Counted from the first letter of the stretch, positions 49,203 through 60,216 are shown. The stretch is DNA of 64,000 nucleotides from Parapristionchus giblindavisi (GCA_943737045.1 CALSFV010000318.1:117501-181500), one strand, 5' to 3'. Made by a program: numbers and translations. Notes: generated by a model from the letters alone, not told the origin.

Positions 49203-52200
49203 AGTGAAGGGGGGGGGGGAAATTAGGAGAGGTAGAAATGTAGAAATTAGGCAAACGATGTAAGCTGATAATCATGGTGTTTATTATTGTTGTTAAATCG
49301 ATGGTTAGCGTTGGCAAGATAATCTCACTCACAAGGCAATGGTCTAACTTCTCGAAAAGATCAGTGTTTAATCGATATATTGATTGAACAACCAATTTAG
49401 CATACGAAGTTCTGTGGTAGATCACTAATAGGCCAGTGATAAAACATTCGATAGTCCACTATATCCATCATGCTCTACGTGAATACGCTGTAATCTCCGC
49501 CGTATCGAAGGAGACGCGTCGGAGGAGGTCACGGCGTAGCCGCGTAAGGCAAATGTAACGATGCATAATGTAAATGTAATTGGAACTGTAGAAGTATCCA
49601 TAGCTCTTTGAGATGATCTACCGAACTGAGGGGTGAATGGAGTGAATAGAAAGGCTTGGTCGCATGAATGCGTGGCCCTATGGTAGCAAGACAAACGAAA
49701 ACGCATTCATTTCTCGAGAGACAGAGTTTTAACGATGAGAGTTGGTTCTGCGCTCTCAAAGTGAAGAGAAGAAGACCGTGCAACGCTCTCGTATTCTATT
49801 TTTAAACAATATTTGATTTGATTCTAATCTTTGATAAGAAAAGGTCTCTAAAATATCTTATATCGATTATTGATTGAATTTCTTTCATCGAACTTCATCT
49901 CTATCTAGATCGGAAAAATCAATAGACTTCGCAATAAGATTTGTCATAGAGAAAAACATGAAACGGTAAATAAATGGTTACTGTAACTCAATAGCTGATC
50001 AGTCAATATTACTCAAGGGTATGTCGTTCAAAACAAATATTGATTAGAATAAGCACAATATTTCATTGCCTCTTTCACTTTTGAATAGACCATCCATGAA
50101 CTTTCCATACAACAAGTGCTTGAATGTTTGGTTTATTTTTAACGTCTCTCCCTCTCCCTCTCCCTCTCCCTCTCCCTCTCCCTCTCTCTATCTCTACCTC
50201 TCCCTCCCTCTCCCTCTCCCTTTAACTACCGTACTCTCAACCGGGAACAGAGGCATTAAAAGGGCTGTGTTTGTTTTAGTGACGAAGGAAAGTAGACGGT
50301 TGTTCTAAGGGGGTTAAGATAGAAAGAACAATTGTAAGATGAATACATATAATAATATGCAGAAAAAGAATATGATCAAAGGTGTGGTTGACATTTAATA
50401 ATAATTAAATTATATAAAACGAAATAAGGAGAGAGGTAGACGGAGAGAGGGAGAGGTAGAGTTGGGGAGAGGGAGAGAAGAATAAAGAAAGAGGTGAGCA
50501 AATTGCAGGGTTGGTCGAGAGAGCGAACGATTTGTAGAGGAGAAGTCGTCTTAAGGAGTCATTTGCATGAAAAGAGGAACGGTGGAATGAAAAGGGAGAG
50601 GGAGAGGGAGAGAGGGGTAGGGAGAGAGAGAGGGGGAGAGAGGGAGAGAGAGGGGGGAAAGGGGGAGAGATAGGGAGAGAGAGAGGGAGAGGGAGAGAGA
50701 GAAGGAGAGGGAGAGAGAGGGGGGAGAGGGAGAAGGAGAGAATGACTTGAAAAGAAGCGGCGATTAGGCAATACACACCTATTCAGCGACAAGCGGAGGT
50801 GAATTGGTTCATGACAGAGAATGTGTCTATGTCTCTACCTCTCCCTCTCTCTCCCTCTCTCTCCATCTCCCTCTCTCTCTCTCCTCTCCCTCTCCCTCTC
50901 CCTCTCCCTCTCCCTCTCCCTCTCCCTCTCCCTCTCCCTCTCCCTCTCCCTCTCCCTCTCCCTCTCCCTCTCCCTCTCCCTCTCCCTCTCCCTCTCCCTC
51001 TCCCTCTCCCTCTCCCTCTCCCTCTCCCTCTCCCTCTCCCTCTCCCTCTCCCTCTCCCTCTCCCTCTCCCTCTCCCTCTCCCTCTCCCTCTCCCTCTCCC
51101 CTCTCTCCCTCTTCCTCTCCCTCTCTACCAACCGTCTATATTTGTAGATCAGAAGTAGACATAGTGGACACCATTCTCAGATCGGAAAACTTCCTCGACT
51201 CCATTTCAGTTGAAAGACAACATTTGTTATCAAAACTATTATCATTATTCACTCTATGGTTGGCACAAAAACTGAAATATGGGTAGAAAGGCAATGATTT
51301 AATTGAGAAAGCGAAGTAATACACATCAGAGTCCTCTATTACTCCGGACAAAAGTGTTTCATTTTTGAAAAAAGTGGAGAATTCATGTCTATACAGTCAC
51401 TGAAATTCTAAGAAATATAATATGAAATTAAAGAAATGAAAGAGACCTCCTACTGTTTCACAATGAAAACAAGAATTGACAGTTCTTTATCCATTACCAT
51501 TTATACCCCTCTCTCCCTCTCTCTCTCCTTCTCTCCCTCTCTCCCTCCCTCTCTCTCTCCTTCTCTCTCCCTCTCCCTCTCCCTTTCTCTCTCCCTTTCC
51601 CTTTCCCTCTCCCTCTCCCTCTCTCCCTCCCTCTCCCTCTCCCTCTCCCTTTCTCTCTCCTTCCAATCTGAATTAACTCAAACTCCTACTGGTTCTGCAC
51701 CTTCATATAACTTTGTTCAGCAACTTTCTCATGATGACTGGATATTTCTGACACTTTTGTGGATTAGAAAGATGGAGATCATGGAACATGAGGTGGGGGA
51801 GAAGGAGAGTGAAAAGGGAGAGAGAGAGAAGAAGGAGAAGTGGAGGAGGAAAGGGATATGGAAAGGAGAGGTGAAATTTTGATGAGCAGTGCGACAATGT
51901 CTTGAAAGGAGAGAAGACGTCGTCAAAGTTCTAAGCTACTAGTAAAGTCAACAAAGTATTGACAAAAGAAGAAGATACGTGAAAAGAATACTTCCTCTTC
52001 TTTTCATTTCTTTTAGAAAATGCACAGTAGAAAAATTTAGGAAACTTTATGATCTTTCAATGAAGTAGAGATCAGTGAGGTCTTATATTGTATAGTTCTC
52101 TCGAACAAAGAAACAGTCAATGACTAGTACAGTACTGCAGAATCCACCAATGAATATAAGTGCCTCAGGTGTATAAGTAGTCATAAATAAATAAATAAAT

Positions 52201-52487
52201 AAATAAATAATAAATAAATAATTATCGAATATGAATGAAATAATGAATGGAACAAGTATGATGAATGAATAATCAGAACGATTGTGTAGAGCTATTCCAC
52301 TTGTTCTTCTGCAGGACCACTTGAACTTTTCTCCCTCTCCCTCTCTCTCCCTCTCCCTCTCCCTCTCTCTCCACCCTTATCCCTCCCCTTGAAGTATCTC
52401 TGTTACATAATCAGAGGTCCTATCCAATCGGTCATGTATGGTATATGATTGCATCATAGAGGGAAGAGGAAGAAGTATGAGAGGAGA
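48527..52487. other. Simple-sequence-rich region without a supported gene
   Basis: Polypyrimidine or polypurine tracts at about 48625-48650, 48715-48850, 48945-49015, 49105-49220, 50145-50220, 50430-50735, 50835-51125, 51510-51660 and 52330-52380. The strand of the purines switches from tract to tract. An (AATA)n run lies at 52187-52222. A decayed hairpin of the 46513 family is at 49485-49566. No real coding region was seen. Confidence 0.6.
50835..51125. repeat. (CTCTCC)n hexamer array
   Basis: About 220 uninterrupted bases of the CCCTCT hexamer (50887-51100) within a longer pyrimidine tract. All three frames are open and give Leu-Pro, Ser-Pro or Ser-Leu ORFs that are artefacts. Confidence 0.97.
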
Positions 52488-52603
52488 TAAAGGCACACCC
52501 CTAGCCAACTTTACTCGCCGCTCTAGGAAAGCTCTCAGGCATACAATGGAAGCGAGAGATCATGACCAGAGCGGAGAGTTTCAAACTTTTGGGTGTGCCT
52601 TTA
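52488..52603. mobile_element. Short hairpin MITE, AAAGGCACAC family (copy 4), 116 bp
   Basis: The best-preserved copy: TAAAGGCACACCCC on the left and GGGTGTGCCTTTA on the right, inner CCGCTCT with AGAGCGG, TA-flanked. It sits 16 bases before the 52620-55947 element. Confidence 0.75.
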
Positions 52604-52980
52604 AAGGGACACTCTTGATCTCTGGTTTTTTTCTCCCAGTGGGGCCCCAGCAAAAGTGGGCGTGGTTTTGCTCCCCCAGTGGTTTCCCAGGACAAGAGAG
52701 TGCTCTAAAGATGGCGAATCATGCAGATTTCTTCTCAGTGGTCCCCCAGTAAATCTCCCACTGGTCCCCCAGACAAAACCATGCGACTACGAGTATTAAA
52801 CTGCGCGCTCGTCATACATTTGACAAAGTGTTCTATTCATTGGACGCGCTGCGGCTCTTAGCGTGAGCGTTGCGTTCGGCGTCTTTTAATTTTTTTCTTT
52901 TTTATATGTTTTGTTTTACCAATTCTATGGAATAAGTATAATTTCATTTAAGTTCAATAGGGTAATATGCCGATGCGTAG

Positions 52981-53882
52981 TCGAGATCAACGGATGATGA
53001 ATCGGAGAAAGGTATATTATTCTATTCAACTATTCCTCAAGTCAATTGTATTTGTTGATAAAAATATGGAAAACTTGAAAAGAACAGTCTTCATACATCC
53101 TCATTCATGTCAACTTATTACTCTCTTTCAGACGTTTATGGCTACGAGTCTGAAGATTTGAAGATTTTGGGTATTTCTAGAGTTGGAATAACACTTGGAG
53201 GACTAAATGTTCAAATATATTGCGTCAATGGGTTTGCGTTTTCACTTATTTACTAAATTGTTTTATAGAAATAATAATTACTTTGTAATTTTCCAAAGTT
53301 CTGCGTATTCTGCTCTAAAAATACAATGCTAGCTAATTAATTCTAATTTCAGCAAGTCTAGCGTTCACTTTTTCGCTTCATGGGCCATAGTGCAGCCAAC
53401 TGAATACTGTGAGTTCTTCCACATGTTCATTTACGATCCTAGTTATTTTGCTACCGATTAAATTGCATGGTAAAAAAATAAAATTACTCATGAGCATTCG
53501 TTTCCTTGACCTCTAACGAATGGTAAGCCACTCATAGATCCATTCATACCCTCTGGCAGCTCTACTCCGATTGAGTGGTCTTGCAACCAGTGAAAAAAAG
53601 AATACGCGTTTTTCTAAGCCATGCATGGACGAAAATCGATAACTGATGTATCGTTGAAATTAGAATAAGGAAGTATTTGAAATCACAATGCACAATTTCT
53701 ATGGGATTATTAGTAGTGGATGACTAATTGGGAGATTGTTATTAAAAATTCAATACTTTTCAGTTGCTATGGAAAGAGCAAGATGTGAGGAAATCGTCAA
53801 GTTTATGGCTGAGAAGAATGTTCAGCATAATTCATTGAACTGGTCAATGAATCAGAAGGATATTAAGAAGATGGCCAGCTAA
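52981..53882 (+). CDS. Unrecognised small spliced gene, 5' end not found
   Basis: Four exons join in frame: 52981-53011, 53132-53231, 53353-53408 and 53764-53882 (TAA), giving about 100 residues. The product starts acidic (STDDESEKD), has a middle with alternating hydrophobics (LGISRVGITLGGLNV), then a Trp-containing stretch (FFASWAIVQPTEY), and ends with a charged helix (RCEEIVKFMAEKN) and a basic tail. Consistent phases and good acceptors argue for a real gene. The first exon assumes the acceptor GCGTAG at 52980; alternatively translation starts at 52967 (MPMRSRDQ), but that frame does not join. No family was recognised. It lies inside the candidate composite element, so it might be cargo or a transposon-related protein. 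Confidence 0.55.
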
Positions 53883-53980
53883 GAGGATTAAGTGATCTTT
53901 GATCGCTAGTTTCTGTCCTTTGATTTCTTTCAATGTTATAAGAGTACCTTTTCATGTCATGTAATCATTATCGATTGTTA

Positions 53981-55560
53981 TATCACGCGTGTCACCGAAG
54001 AATCGAATAAAATCGGGGGTGGTTGGCACATTTTTTGACCCCCACATATTAATGCATTTTTCGGTAGTCCATATGGTCCCTAACAAGGTACCGTCGAGCT
54101 TTTTTGCATATCTTCATTTTCAACGTCGGTAGACGTCGTCAAACTTTTTGGACGCCGAAAATTGCCGACTTTGGAGCTCTGTAGCTCTTCAGGATGTAGT
54201 TTTGGTATCAAACCGACAACAGAAGAATTCTTCGGAATCTCAAGGAGAATGCGCCTGCATCATTGCCATGTCGATATTTTAATTAGTATTTTCGTAAATA
54301 GTTTTTATCGATTATTTTTCTTAAAAATATAAAAGCCGAAAGTTTTCAATAGCTCAATCGATATAGCTCGAAGAGAGGAATTGAATGATATGCTGACGGT
54401 TGCTGTATGTGGTTGTCTTCGAAGGATATGATCATTTCAAGTTTTTCTTTATTGAGATATTCCTTGGTGTTCCTACACTATCTACCCGGATAGGTTGGTG
54501 AGCTCTTCTATCAACCATCACAGAACAAGTGTGTAGTGTAGTGGATAACATGTGTGCGCTCTGTTTTGACTATCACGGGTTCGATCCTCCTTGGCGCAAT
54601 TTTCTTTTGCTGTTTTTTTCTATTGTCGAAATTTTTTTCAGTGATCATGAAAACCAGAAAAGAAAATTTCCCGGTTAACAATCGGTGTTTCCGCTGCAAA
54701 GAAGGAGTACTGTATCACGACCAGGAAGAGAAGAATTGAATGAGTAATGGTGAACTTGGAGATGGACGATGACAACTTGGAGGAGAGAGGGGGATGAGGA
54801 GATTCTAGGACAACACGAAGATGACTTTAAGATGGTGGTGGAGGGAGAGTGTGATGAAATATTCCTGTAAATTTGAAGCCTCATTGCTGTCCTATTGTAA
54901 TTTTTACTCATTGTGATTAATGGTTATGATCTCTGAATTGAATTATTGAATTGAATGTTTGAAAGTTATCAAAAATGTCTTGAGGATGCACTACAACAAC
55001 AGTAAAACTAAATCAAAAATAGATAAATTGTTCACACGAGATAGAAGAGTGGGTAGATCACTGGCTGCGTCACTCTCCTCTCGTGTGATCGCATGCAATG
55101 AAAATCTTGAAATCGTCATAACTTTCGAAGACAACCACATACAGTAACCGTCAGCATACCATTGAATTCATCTCGTCAAGCTCTATCGATTGAGCTATTG
55201 AAAACTTTCGGCTTTTATATTTTTAAGAAAACTAATCGATAAAAAGGATTTACGAAAATACTAATTAAAATATCGACATGGCAATGATGCAGGCGCATTC
55301 TCCTTGAGATTCTGAAGAATTCTTCTGTTGACGGTTTGATACCAAAACTACATCCTGAAGAGCTACAGAGCTCCGAAGTCGGCAATTTTCGGCGTCCAAA
55401 AAGTTTGACGACGTCTACCGACGTTGAAAATGAAGATATGCAAAAAAGCTCGACGGTACCTTGTTAGGGACCATATGGACTACCAAAAAATGACCTCTGC
55501 TCATTTTCGATTTTTTCAATGTGCCACCGTTTATTCGATTCTTACGCGACACGCGTGATA
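53981..55560. mobile_element. Foldback element with long TIRs and a tRNA-like unit, 1580 bp
   Basis: The arms 53981-54440 and 55105-55560 are near-perfect inverted repeats, beginning TATCACGCGTGTC and ending GACACGCGTGATA. TA flanking is possible. The loop holds a tRNA-like Pol III unit and short ORFs only. It is nested in the 52620-55947 element. Confidence 0.85.
54527..54598 (+). ncRNA. tRNA-like Pol III unit inside the 53981-55560 element
   Basis: A box TAGTGTAGTGG (54534-54544) and B box GGTTCGATCC (54578-54587), 33 bases apart. The acceptor stem does not pair (AAGTGTG against the 3' side), so it is probably a tRNA-derived promoter and not a tRNA gene. Confidence 0.5.
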
Positions 55561-55947
55561 TGCCCCTCCTCTAATCTTTCAATATATTCAGACCGGCAAA
55601 ACGACCAAACTTTTGGTCCCCTAGACCCTTTGAGATTTGGCATTTACAAGCTCTAGAATAGTTACTTTGTTGAGTTTTTTTATGTTATTTTATTTATTGT
55701 ATATTATTCTGAATGTATTCGTATCGTCCATACTTGGATAAACAGTCATTTCACTATAACTCTCTTCTCTACAATATCACAGTGCAAGACCACGCCCACT
55801 CCCCCACTGGGGCACTAAATTTTCTCCCACTGGTCCCCCAGTGCCTATCTCCTCCCCAATGGTCCCCCAGTAAATCTCCCACTGGTCCCCTAGCTCCATC
55901 CCCACTGGGAAATCTACTGGGGGACCAGTGGGAAATAAAAACCAGAG

Positions 55948-57400
55948 GATAAGGATTGCGTTTTTTATTTATAATCAAACAGAATTACAATATCTATACG
56001 GGCTCTCTAGAAGAAAAATGACACTATTTCAATTTTTCGAATTTTGAAAATCATCATTAGTTTTTATCTCAACAGATGGTCTTACATGTGTGATAGAGCA
56101 AGTAACGATGTTGCTCTACTCACCATATGGAATCCTTTCAAATGAGTATCAGCATATTAGTCTAGGTTTTGAAATGTTTCTTTTTTTAATGATTGTTAAT
56201 TTGCAATATGTCCGAGATAAGTGATGAAAGAAAGTGCATGAAGGATACGATTGAAAAGTGCAGACCGTTTTCGCACCTTGGTGTTCAAAAATATCGAAAT
56301 GAAAATAAAATAAAGCGAGGGTGTGTAAAAAGAAGCATCATAACTAATCGATAAGTTGCTCTATAATTTCGATAAAAAATAAAATGCCTAAATCGAGCAA
56401 TTCTTTACATAAAATATCTAAAGACCAATGAAACTTCAGACAAAATGTCAAGAAACATTCCTTGAAATGTCACAAGATTAGCTAACATAGTTGACACTTT
56501 CACGGTCGATTGATCAATCTTCACGCTACCTTTTAGCTTAAATCTCTCCCTCTCCCTTTAGAATCGCTCCCTCTCCCTCTAGGATCTCTCCCTCTCCCTC
56601 TAGGATCTCTGCCTCCCTTCCACCAACTTTCTTACGATGTGGTAGCCACTGAAAAGTCAGCATTGAATGGAATACGGCTACTTTTCCACACTTTAAGCAC
56701 GCTACGATGTACTATTTACATGAATTGAATATACAATACCAACATGTTTCATGCATGAAGTAAAGGCCAAAACACTGCGAAGCACATATAGTGCATTCGA
56801 ATAATTATATATATATATATATATATGATCTACATGCACACGCATGCAACGACACATGAAAATTATATGAACAAAAATAAATAGGTGATGATATTGACTT
56901 CGCTATCTAGAAGAAAGAAATAAATGAAAGGAAATAAATTATTTACTTAATATATCCATATTTTTAACCAAATGGGTGATCACAATGTATAACAGCAAAA
57001 GTGTAAAACTGATAAAGATCGAATGATTCTTCATAAACTGTGCATTGTGAAGTAAGGCCAATAAATAATAAAGAACGAAATAGTATTTCACAATGATTTT
57101 CACATTTGTCCGATGCCCAAAATCTTTTTCTAAATTTAACAACGTTCATGAATATAAATACAATATTAATATGTTTCAATATAATAAAATGAGATTGGTG
57201 AAGAAAAAAAAGAGCATAACTTGACCATTGACCACTTGGAGATGGAAATCGGTTGATCAATCCTTACAACACGACACAATTAATCTCTTGTCATCTTCTC
57301 TCAATTTCTTCGTCTCCATAAATCTTCTGTCAGTTGTTTAGCACTCATTACTCTTATTTCTTTTACCAGAAGAGAACCCACGGAGGATGAGGTTTTTCCT
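55948..57400. other. Intergenic stretch, no supported gene
   Basis: AT-rich. Includes three copies of the 21-bp CTCTCCCTCTAGGAT minisatellite (56545-56612) and an (AT)n run (56808-56826). Short ORFs (for example 56964-57260, minus) have no recognisable motif. Confidence 0.5.
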
Positions 57401-57800
57401 CGCTTCCTTATGGATGAAGATGATACATTGAAGAGAAGATTAAAGGCCCGGGAAGTTAGCGTAGCCAAATTTACAATTAAGATTTACAGATTATTTACAG
57501 ATTTGTTAGGGATGAGACATTCGTCGTATGATAGTTCTTCAAAAAGAAATTCTTTTTTTTTGTATTGGCCATTTGTTGGAAACTTTGGGTTACTGTAGGA
57601 TGGGTTACTGTATTGCGATGCGTATTCATTTTCACGCAAAGATCAAAGAACATTTAAAATTACTGTATTTGAATGTTTTCGATGGAATGAATTTTGGATT
57701 GTTTACAATAACAAAACTATGAAGATGTGATTCTCCCACACCTTGTTAACATTAGGGAGAAGATTCGTATTCATTCATATCATTCTTATTTCATCATACA

Positions 57801-58054
57801 ATGTCGTGGTTCAATACATTCATGGAATATCAGGTCGGTCATCTTATTTTTACTAGTATATTTATTAATTTCAAACTTTCTGGGTGGGACAAACAAATGA
57901 ATGGACGAGACAATTATGAAATGAGTTGAGCAAAAAAAAAGAAAATATTTTACAGGGACTTCCTGTGGTCGTATTTTTCATCAGCTTGATTGTATTGATT
58001 GTACTATTCGACTGTTTGCTACGAATAATGTATCGAAGAAGATGGATTCACTGA
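57801..58054 (+). CDS. Single-pass membrane micropeptide, 43 residues (copy 1)
   Basis: Exons 57801-57833 and 57956-58054, intron 122 bases with GT and TTTTACAG. The product has a short hydrophilic start (MSWFNTFMEYQ), one strongly hydrophobic segment (VVVFFISLIVLIVLF, about residues 15-29) and a basic end (MYRRRWIH). The splice falls between codons just before the membrane segment. Size and layout recall small membrane regulators of pumps or channels, but no sequence family was recognised. Copies follow at 59963 and 60904, with the same exon layout. Confidence 0.65.
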
Positions 58055-58435
58055 AGAAATACAACCCCAATCGATCGATCAATAATCAATATGAGATCAT
58101 GGAATAAGGACTTAACATCCAAATTACCGATTGTTGTATCGATTGCAATTGAATTTCCCACCATCAATATTTTCAACCCTTTATTATTTGAATCTTTCCA
58201 AATCCCAAAATATCCATATTCTTATCCAATTCCTTCATACATTACACAACTAATATGTCTTCATATCAATTATCTTCATTTCATGTCAGATAAAATACAT
58301 ATTGTATCTTATTGCACAATATTTCAAGTTGGTACCGTTTCGGAGTTGATCAGATGCTCAGATGATCAGAGTCGATGGAGATTGAGGATGCTTGGGAGCC
58401 GAAATATTTTTTGACCTAGCGAACATTTTCTCCTG

Positions 58436-58570
58436 TGGCCGTATGCAAGAACAACGGAAAACCGTTTTCCGGGAAAATGTGACGTCATTAGGCGGAGGAT
58501 TTTTGGAAAACGCCTCCGCCTACGCTAATGACGTCACATTTTCCCGGAAAACGGTTCTTGCATACGGCCA
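58436..58570. mobile_element. PIF/Harbinger-like MITE, 135 bp, with empty-site evidence
   Basis: A perfect-looking hairpin (TGGCCGTATGCAAGAAC ... GTTCTTGCATACGGCCA; core CCTCCGCC/GGCGGAGG with GACGTCA). It is flanked by CTG on both sides (58433-58435, 58571-58573). The paralogous unit at about 60560 reads TCCTGTAGTAACC without the insert. A 3-bp CWG-type duplication fits PIF/Harbinger. Confidence 0.8.
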
Positions 58571-58676
58571 CTGCAGTAATCTTGAGACACTAAATAAAAG
58601 TACATTATATGCATGCCTGAGGTAGCCAGGCAGTGAGTCCACTATAATACACAGCAAATAGAATATATTTTTACTA

Positions 58677-59729
58677 CAGTGCGCGACATAATGCCCCTAA
58701 AATTTTGAGATTTTGCCAGAATGGTGAATGGAAATCAGAAGAGGTATTTGCCATTTGTATCCCTTTTCCCTGTCTTGGATAACTAAACTAGCCAACGTAT
58801 GAGGAAATTCACTTTCGCAGTCAACGAGAAAATAAGGATTTTCCGAAATTTTACCGTGGCATAAAGATTTTCTCCATGAGTTATTATTTTTTACAAACTT
58901 CTGCATAACAGCAACGGATCAACAGCAGCTTGGTAATCGATGTTATGGCCCTTCCTCGAGATTAGGCTTAAGGTGCGATTGCGCAGGCTTCTTAGAGTGC
59001 AGAAATCACTTTAGTCTCGATGTCGTCCCACTCCGTTTTTTATGCCAGCCTTCAACTCGGCAACCGATGCATACCGTTTGTTGTTCTTGTACACACAATG
59101 AACCACAATGAGCCAGATGTGGTTTATGTTGGGTGAAATCGCTGGGCTTGGAGGAACAGGAATGTTCTTTACAACGAACAATGTTTTTAAGGGGTGTAGG
59201 CTGGGATTTCAGCGCTGTCTTTTTGGGAGATCAGGTGGCGGGCACGTTTCTTCTTCATAATCGGTACGAAGGTAGCATGGAGCGTCGCCTGAAACTCAGT
59301 ATAGTCCATCCTGCTGGATCGGAAGGAAATGGGCAGCTTTTCGAATTTGAAAAACGCGCCCCAGAACATGACCGAAGTTCCACCTGCTGAAATAATGTGA
59401 TTCCGTGAGGAAATGACATCAGAAGAAGTCATAACCATCCGGACTATTGGGAATGAACTTCTTCTCATCGGCGAATCAAATCATAAATTGATAATTTGAG
59501 TATTTTTTGAAGAAAAAATTTTCCACACTTTCAGAAAATCAGGATGTCCTATCTTTATGTCACGGTAAAATTTCGGAAAATCCTTATTTTCACGTTGACT
59601 GCGAAAGTGAATGTCCTCATACGTTGGCTAGTTTAGTTATCCAAGACAGGGATACAAATGGCATATACCTCATTTGATTTCCATTCACCATTCGGGCGGA
59701 ATCTCAAAATGTTAGGGGTGTCCTATCAT
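58677..59729 (-). mobile_element. Degenerate Tc1-like element, 1053 bp
   Basis: Long inverted repeats of about 190-200 bp (for example TCCGAAATTTTACCGTG near 58842 and CACGGTAAAATTTCGGA near 59562) flank a broken transposase. TA duplications lie at 58675-58676 and 59730-59731. The paralogous site at 60665-60675 (TTTTACTATTTCCGC) is the empty target. The left end is CAGTGCGCGAC; the right end is diverged. Confidence 0.8.
58930..59468 (-). pseudogene. Tc1-like transposase remnant
   Basis: Two conserved blocks survive on the minus strand: a GGTSVMFWGAFF segment (about 59395-59355), as in GG.V.VWGA of Tc1 transposases, and downstream SPAISPNINHIWLIV (about 59155-59105), the degraded SPDLNPIENLW motif near the last catalytic residue. 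The Asp of that motif is replaced and frames change between blocks, so it is inactive. Confidence 0.75.
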
Positions 59730-59962
59730 TATTTCCGCACCCCCGGTCAGAATTTCAATTCCCTCTCAATCAGACAAGCTCTCATATTCATGCTCACGCA
59801 AAGATCAAAGAACACTCACAATTACTGTATTTCGGTGTTTTCGATGGAATGAATTTTGGATTGTTTACAATAACAAAACTATGAAGATGTGATTCTCCCA
59901 CACCTTGTTAACATTAGGGAGAAGATTCGTATTCATTCATATCATTCTTATTTCATCATACA

Positions 59963-60216
59963 ATGTCGTGGTTCAATACATTCATGGAATATCAGGTCGG
60001 TCATCTTATTTTTACTAGTATATTTATTAATTTCAAACTTTCTGGGTGGGACAAACAAATGAATGGACGAGACAATTATGAAATGAGTTGAGCAAAAAAA
60101 AAGAAAATATTTTACAGGGACTTCCTGTGGTCGTATTTTTCATCAGCTTGATTGTATTGATTGTACTATTCGACTGTTTGCTACGTATAATGTATCGAAG
60201 AGGATGGATTCACTGA
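59963..60216 (+). CDS. Single-pass membrane micropeptide, 43 residues (copy 2)
   Basis: Exons 59963-59995 and 60118-60216, with the same intron length and splice sites as copy 1. The protein differs by a single Arg-to-Gly change near the C-terminus (RRGWIH). A recent duplicate; the downstream conserved stretch is also near-identical, so conservation here does not by itself prove selection. Confidence 0.65.

Larger units (their letters stand above)
52620..55947. mobile_element. Candidate composite element with repetitive ends, about 3.3 kb
   Basis: The left end starts CTCTGGTTTTTTTCTCCCAG and the right end finishes ACCAGAG, with GGGAAATAAAAACCAGAG as its mirror. GAT flanks both sides (52617-52619, 55948-55950). 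Each subterminal region repeats CCCACTGGTCCCCCAGTAAA-like units and has a GTGGGCGTGG(T)TTTGC-type segment in inverted arrangement. Inside lie a small spliced gene (52981-53882) and a nested foldback element (53981-55560). No transposase is visible. Confidence 0.5.

Noticed and set aside
50799..51286. Long Leu-Pro / Ser-Pro ORFs and their Glu-Arg antisense
   Set aside because: Translation of the CCCTCT hexamer array in every frame; no start context or splice support.
58091..58414. 107-residue ORF (MRSWNKDL...) and its twin at 60253-60606
   Set aside because: It is conserved between copies 1 and 2 only because the duplication is recent. In copy 3 the DNA is similar but the frame is lost, so it reads as 3' UTR or flank.
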